This document shows positions 5,421-8,976 of a DNA stretch of 8,976 bases, one piece after another; within the stretch, counting starts at the first letter, position 1, and each line of letters begins with the position of its first letter. A model generated the notes under the pieces. The model worked only from the letters and a program-made list of their open reading frames with translations. It made no database searches and was not told the DNA's origin. This DNA comes from CAYXDR01 sp046498185 (GTDB taxonomy: Bacteria > Desulfobacterota > DSM-4660 > Desulfatiglandales > Desulfatiglandaceae), in assembly GCA_046498185.1 (NCBI GenBank), contig JAWOBE010000181.1, forward strand, positions 1 through 8,976, given 5' to 3'. Both the position numbers and the translations under genes were made by a program.

Positions 5421-6892
5421 TCCAGGTTCATAATTTAAAATACAGTTACCCTAACGGGGAGAAAGTTCTCGCGGGTATAGATCTAACCGTTTCCAGTGGT
5501 GAGTACCTGCTGGTTTGCGGGGCGAACGGCTCGGGGAAATCGACCCTGGCCTATACATTCAACGGCTTAATCCCACATCATTTCGGCGGGATACTGGAGG
5601 GTTCGGTAAAGGTTTCGGGCCTTGATACGGCTTTTCATCCTCCTGCTGAATTGTTTTCCCATGCAGGCCTTGTGCTGCAGAACTCAGACGCCCAGCTGTT
5701 CAATGCCACAGTGGAAGACGAATTGGCCTTCGGGCTTGAAAGCCTGGGAATGGCGCCGGAAGAAATATCGCGCAGGGTTCGGAAGGCGGCTGCGGAATTT
5801 GAAATCGAACATCTGCTTTCTTTTGCTCCCTCCAGGCTCTCGGGCGGTGAACGTAAACTTGTATCGATCGCCGCCGTTCTCGGCGCGGAGCCACCGTTGG
5901 TAATCCTGGACGAACCTTTCGCGAACCTTGATTGGGCTGGTTCAGAGAATCTCCGGCGTATCCTCGGCCGGGTGCATCAACGGGGGACGACGGTGGTCGT
6001 TGTTGAGCACGTTCTGGAGGATTTACCCGCCGAGCTGAATCGCTGCGTGCTTATTGACCGGGGTCGGATAAAGGCTGATGTCTCGGCGGAAGCCATGATG
6101 CCGATTCTGCGCGAGGCGCGGTTGATTCCTCGTTACCCCGCCCCTTTGACCCATGGCGCAGGTCAACCGCTTCTCACCTTGGAAAATTTGAAGGCGGAAC
6201 GGGAAGGCCGCGTGATTTTGCGTGGTGTGTCATTTTCCATCCGGCAGGGTGAAAATGTAGCTCTGGTGGGCAGGAACGGATGCGGAAAAACAACCTTGGT
6301 AAAGCATTTGAACGGCTTGTTGAAACCTTCGGCCGGGAAGGTAACCTACAAGGAACATGATGTGACGGGTTTGGGGCCTTCCCGAATGGCGTCCCTGGTC
6401 GGGATTTCATTCCAGAACCCTAATGACCAGTTTTTTACCTTTAGTGTGGGTGAAGAATTGCTTGCCGGTCCCAGGGCTCTTGGAAAAACTCGAAATGCCC
6501 GTTTCGAAGAAATGCTCGATCTTTTTAAACTGAAAAATTTCTGGGATCGTTCGCCGTACCGGTTAAGTGAAGGTGAAAAGAAACGGGTGGCGATATGTTC
6601 TATCCTGGCGATGGAACCGGAGATGCTTGTGCTGGATGAACCGACCGCCGGACAGGATGGACATTTCCGGGAATCACTTGCGTCTTCTTTGAATAGACTC
6701 GCCGAAACCGGCTTGACAACTCTCGTGGTGACTCACGACCTGGAATTTGCGAGCGCGGTGGCATCCCGCTGGATCCTGCTTGAAGAAGGAGTCGTGGCTT
6801 CGGACGGGTCTGCTTCGGAAGTCCGAAGTGCGGTGAAGACATCCCGGACCTATGAACAAGGTGCTGGTGGAGGTGGCCATGAGCGACCTTGA
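5417..6892 (+). CDS. ECF transporter fused double ATPase (EcfA-EcfA' type)
   Basis: The cytoplasmic motor of the ECF importer, with both nucleotide-binding domains in one 491-residue chain. Domain 1: Walker A GANGSGKS (35-42), Q-loop LQNSDAQLF (87-95), signature LSGGE (141-145), Walker B LVILDEP (161-167), switch His198. Domain 2: GRNGCGKT (285-292), Q-loop FQNPNDQFF (332-340), signature LSEGE (383-387), MLVLDEP (403-409), switch His440. A linker of about 30 residues (222-251) joins them. Both sites look catalytically complete; the second signature has Glu for the usual first Gly. The start is GTG at 5417, inside the thiW stop (GTGA), which points to translational coupling. The ATG for ecfT lies just inside the 3' end. 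A cobalt/nickel CbiO role is possible for the family, but the ThiW neighbour argues for a dedicated thiazole importer. Confidence 0.93.
   Translation: MIQVHNLKYSYPNGEKVLAGIDLTVSSGEYLLVCGANGSGKSTLAYTFNGLIPHHFGGILEGSVKVSGLDTAFHPPAELFSHAGLVLQNSDAQLFNATVEDELAFGLESLGMAPEEISRRVRKAAAEFEIEHLLSFAPSRLSGGERKLVSIAAVLGAEPPLVILDEPFANLDWAGSENLRRILGRVHQRGTTVVVVEHVLEDLPAELNRCVLIDRGRIKADVSAEAMMPILREARLIPRYPAPLTHGAGQPLLTLENLKAEREGRVILRGVSFSIRQGENVALVGRNGCGKTTLVKHLNGLLKPSAGKVTYKEHDVTGLGPSRMASLVGISFQNPNDQFFTFSVGEELLAGPRALGKTRNARFEEMLDLFKLKNFWDRSPYRLSEGEKKRVAICSILAMEPEMLVLDEPTAGQDGHFRESLASSLNRLAETGLTTLVVTHDLEFASAVASRWILLEEGVVASDGSASEVRSAVKTSRTYEQGAGGGGHERP
6869..6873 (+). promoter_or_regulatory. Ribosome binding site deciding the ecfT start
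   Basis: GGAGG lies five bases before the ATG at 6879 and inside the 3' end of the ATPase gene. It favours this start over the in-frame ATG at 6852. Confidence 0.7.
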
Positions 6893-7553
6893 CCCCCGCA
6901 CCAGACTGGTAATAGGGGTTTCCGCAATTGGTGCGGTGCTCGGAGCGGTTCACATGACAACCTTTGTGGCCGGATGGGCTCTTTTGTTGCTGCTTGCAAC
7001 GGTCAGCGGGCAATGGCGGAGTTTTGTGAAGGCACTGCGGATGACATTTCCTCTGGCGGCTTTCGTTTTCATCGTGGGTATAGTTTTTTACGATGCAGAG
7101 ACCGCGTCGTTTCTTGCTGCGAGGCTCTTCGTACTTTTCTCCGTTTCGGCGGCGGTTTTCGGCTCGGCGGACCCGGCGGTCATCGGAGATGCGTTCAGGC
7201 TGCTGGGATTACCCTACGGGGTGGCCTTTATGGTTACATCAGGGATGCGTTATGTTCCGCTCATCGGGCTCAAAGCCAGGCATATAATTGAAGCCCAGAA
7301 GTCACGGGGAATCGATCTCGCGTTTAGATTGCGAAACATAAAAAACCTGGTCGCATTGCTGATGCCGCTGTTGGTGCAGGCCTTTATGTTGGCTGAAGAC
7401 ATGGCGGTTGCCATGGAGTCCCGTGGCTTCGGGCGGAAAGGGCGAAGCTTCAGGAAAAGATACCACTTCGGGCTGAAGGACTGGGCGGTGAGCATTACAT
7501 GCCTGATTTTAGTGGTGGTTTTTCTTTGGTGGGAAAGAGGTTGGCTTCGGTGA
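6879..7553 (+). CDS. ECF transporter transmembrane scaffold component EcfT
   Basis: EcfT is the membrane scaffold that couples ATP hydrolysis to toppling of the S component ThiW. The 224-residue protein has hydrophobic segments at about 8-41, 56-71, 79-95, 111-127, 157-175 and 202-217. The two coupling motifs that dock into the ATPase grooves are EAQKSRG (138-144) and AMESRGFG (178-185), with Ser in place of the usual Ala of A-R-G in both. The length is slightly short for the family (about 250-265). It overlaps the ATPase gene by 14 bp. A longer form from the ATG at 6852 would add nine residues but lacks the GGAGG site. It is the last gene of the operon, followed by a hairpin. Confidence 0.92.
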   Translation: MSDLDPRTRLVIGVSAIGAVLGAVHMTTFVAGWALLLLLATVSGQWRSFVKALRMTFPLAAFVFIVGIVFYDAETASFLAARLFVLFSVSAAVFGSADPAVIGDAFRLLGLPYGVAFMVTSGMRYVPLIGLKARHIIEAQKSRGIDLAFRLRNIKNLVALLMPLLVQAFMLAEDMAVAMESRGFGRKGRSFRKRYHFGLKDWAVSITCLILVVVFLWWERGWLR

Positions 7554-7562
7554 AAATTGTTT

Positions 7563-7609
7563 GCCCGACATGTCAAGTCGGCTCTTCGGGTGTGACATGC
7601 CGGGCTTTT
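7563..7609 (+). terminator. Terminator of the thiW-ecf operon
   Basis: GCCCGACATGTCA (7563-7575) pairs with TGACATGCCGGGC (7593-7605), 13 positions with one mismatch, and TTTT follows at 7606-7609. It begins ten bases after the ecfT stop. The loop is 17 bases. The reverse strand has no T-run directly after the stem, so termination of the opposing minus operon here is unlikely or weak. Confidence 0.7.
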
Positions 7610-7633
7610 CGCAGCTAAAAACACGTTAACTGC

Positions 7634-8515
7634 TTATAGTTTTTCAGGCAAAGACATCAGGGCTTGTTCCAGCGTTTTCCAGAGCTCCGATACCGCAACC
7701 GCCGCGCCGCTCTTCGGGTCGTATTCTTGGACCGTGAGGCCTTCAACCATAGCTTTGGTGAATGTGGAATCGAAAGGTACCCTACCCATGAGTTTTGCAC
7801 CTTTCTCGGCTGCGTAGGCTTCTATCATTTTGGTCTGGTCCAGATTCAGGTCGAACTTGTTGACCGCGAGCCAGGCCGGGATTCCAAAAAATTCGCATAG
7901 CTCGACAACCCGTTTCATATCATGGATTCCGGAAACCGTCGGCTCGGATACTATCAGCACGGCCGTAGCACCCCCAAGGGACGCTATCACCGGGCATCCC
8001 ACGCCGGGAGGGCCGTCTGTCAGGATAAGTTTGATATCCTTTTCCTCTGCAAGCTTCTCGGCTTCTCTTCGAACCAGCGAAACAAGCTTCCCGGAGTTTT
8101 CCTCGGCGATGGCAAGACGTGCATGGGCCATGGGGCCGAAACGTGTATCGGAAAGAAACCATTGGCCACAGTTGTTTTCTGGAAAATCTATAGCCTTCTC
8201 AGGACAAAAATGAACACATACTCCGCAACCTTCACATTCCAGGGGGTCGATGCGGAACTGTTCATCTATCGCCGAAAATCTGCAAAGTTCCCTGCATCTG
8301 CCGCAGCCGGTACATTTTTCAGGATTGACCACTGCGGTGTTTCCTGACACGAAATCATGGGTTTCGAGTATTTCCGGGTTGAGTATAAGATGAAGATCGG
8401 CCGCATCCACATCGGCGTCACATAAGATTTTTTCTCCGGGTATAGCCGCAAAACCGGATAGTACGCTGGTTTTCCCGGATCCTCCTTTTCCACTCAAAAC
8501 AACCAACTCACGCAT
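7634..8515 (-). CDS. MinD-superfamily ATPase with inserted 2[4Fe-4S] ferredoxin domain
   Basis: A 293-residue cytoplasmic P-loop ATPase of the MinD/Mrp group, thought to work in Fe-S or metallocofactor assembly; its precise role is not established. The deviant Walker A KGGSGKT (10-16) is at the N terminus, then LCDADVDAADLHL (31-43). A ferredoxin insert follows with two CxxCxxCxxxC motifs: Cys68, 71, 74, 78 and Cys94, 97, 100, 104, each able to bind a [4Fe-4S] cluster. The ATPase fold resumes with LILTDGPPGVGCPV (163-176), SEPTVSGIHDM (190-200) and the base-binding AVNKFDLN (217-224). Cys174 after the DGPPG switch is typical of this group. ATG follows the upstream gene's TAA with no gap, and AGGAGG (8521-8526) is five bases before it, inside the upstream gene. 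The two genes are surely co-transcribed. The gene converges on ecfT. Confidence 0.9.
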   Translation of the reverse strand: MRELVVLSGKGGSGKTSVLSGFAAIPGEKILCDADVDAADLHLILNPEILETHDFVSGNTAVVNPEKCTGCGRCRELCRFSAIDEQFRIDPLECEGCGVCVHFCPEKAIDFPENNCGQWFLSDTRFGPMAHARLAIAEENSGKLVSLVRREAEKLAEEKDIKLILTDGPPGVGCPVIASLGGATAVLIVSEPTVSGIHDMKRVVELCEFFGIPAWLAVNKFDLNLDQTKMIEAYAAEKGAKLMGRVPFDSTFTKAMVEGLTVQEYDPKSGAAVAVSELWKTLEQALMSLPEKL

Positions 8516-8976
8516 TTACGCCTCCTTGCCCGCAAGCTTCAAAATATCGAGGTAGAGTGATTCGAATTTCTTCCGCCATTCAGGCATCACCTTTACCACA
8601 AGATCACCTCTTGAATAGGCCTCAGCAATTTTTCGATCGAAAGGAATCTCCATCAAAACAGGAATTTGTTCAGCCGTCGCGTATTCGATGACTTTGCTGT
8701 CCCCCAAATCGGATCGATTTATCACAAGACCGCATGGAATTCCCAATTCGCGGACCGCGCCGACCGCAAGTTTCAGATCGTTGAGGCCGAAAGGCGTTGG
8801 TTCGGTTACGAGCAAAACGAAGTCGGTGTTTTTCATGGCTGCTATCACGGGGCATGAAGTTCCCGGCGGAGCGTCTATAATTATAACCTCCCGGCGACCC
8901 ATACGGGCTCGAACCGCTTTAATCAATGGGGGAGCCATGGCCTCCCCGACTCGAAGTTGACCTTGGACGAAATCGA
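8516..8976 (-). CDS. MinD-superfamily ATPase, C-terminal part (cut by right edge)
   Basis: The minus-strand frame is open to the window edge; the visible 153 residues start DFVQGQLRVGEAMAPPLIKA, which belongs to the middle of the family, not to a start. The internal Met in that stretch (codon at 8938) is therefore not the start. Visible motifs are IIIDAPPGTSCPV (switch II, with the Cys equivalent to Cys174 of the downstream protein), TEPTPFGLNDLKLA and VINRSDLG. The Walker A and any ferredoxin insert would lie beyond the window. Its similarity to the adjacent gene and zero-gap linkage (TAA then ATG) suggest a duplicated pair whose products may form a heterodimer. A NifX/NifB-like cofactor gene is a common neighbour of such pairs and might lie outside. 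Confidence 0.85.
   Translation of the reverse strand, partial: DFVQGQLRVGEAMAPPLIKAVRARMGRREVIIIDAPPGTSCPVIAAMKNTDFVLLVTEPTPFGLNDLKLAVGAVRELGIPCGLVINRSDLGDSKVIEYATAEQIPVLMEIPFDRKIAEAYSRGDLVVKVMPEWRKKFESLYLDILKLAGKEA

Noticed and set aside
6852..6878. Longer ecfT start at 6852
   Set aside because: The GGAGG at 6869-6873 fits the ATG at 6879, and the added residues do not resemble EcfT N termini.

Overview
The window looks like chromosome from an anaerobic deltaproteobacterium (Desulfobacterota in the broad sense). This rests on protein style and context: an EF-G gene standing alone outside the ribosomal str operon, ferredoxin-containing MinD-type ATPases typical of anaerobes, and a palindromic repeat whose ends resemble repeats I recall from sulfate-reducing and syntrophic deltaproteobacteria. 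No 16S or other strict marker is present, so the assignment is inference.

Layout. (1) 1-492, minus: N-terminal 164 residues of a UvrA-family excinuclease that runs off the left edge. (2) 493-803: a divergent intergenic region with a candidate uvrA promoter whose 17-bp spacer is almost entirely a palindrome, and a candidate fusA promoter. (3) 804-2828, plus: an EF-G paralogue with altered domain IV tip loops. (4) 2829-3623, minus: a crotonase-fold enoyl-CoA hydratase/isomerase whose stop codon abuts that of fusA. (5) 3652-3822: a MITE-like palindromic element with 21-bp terminal inverted repeats and two arms of six tandem hexamers. (6) 3990-4685, plus: coaE, dephospho-CoA kinase. (7) 4694-7609, plus: a thiamine-regulated operon made of promoter, TPP riboswitch, intrinsic terminator, thiW (S component), a fused double ECF ATPase, ecfT and a terminator. 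(8) 7634-8976, minus: two tandem MinD-superfamily ATPase genes, the downstream one complete with a 2[4Fe-4S] ferredoxin insert, the upstream one cut by the right edge.

How the genes work together. The best-defined system is the thiW operon. TPP binding to the leader should free the 5' arm of a strong terminator; without TPP the 3' end of the aptamer can pair with that arm (9 bp, 4811-4819 with 4858-4866) and let transcription continue. The product is a self-contained group I ECF importer, predicted to bring in the thiazole precursor of thiamine. The three cistrons overlap by 4 and 14 bp, which suggests translational coupling. The tandem MinD/ferredoxin ATPases are probably a pair acting on Fe-S or metallocofactor assembly. 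The remaining genes are separate housekeeping or metabolic units.

No wholly new system is evident. The points most worth a second look are the hexamer-palindrome repeat, the EF-G with non-canonical decoding-site loops, the palindrome inside the uvrA promoter, and the fully readable riboswitch switching mechanism.
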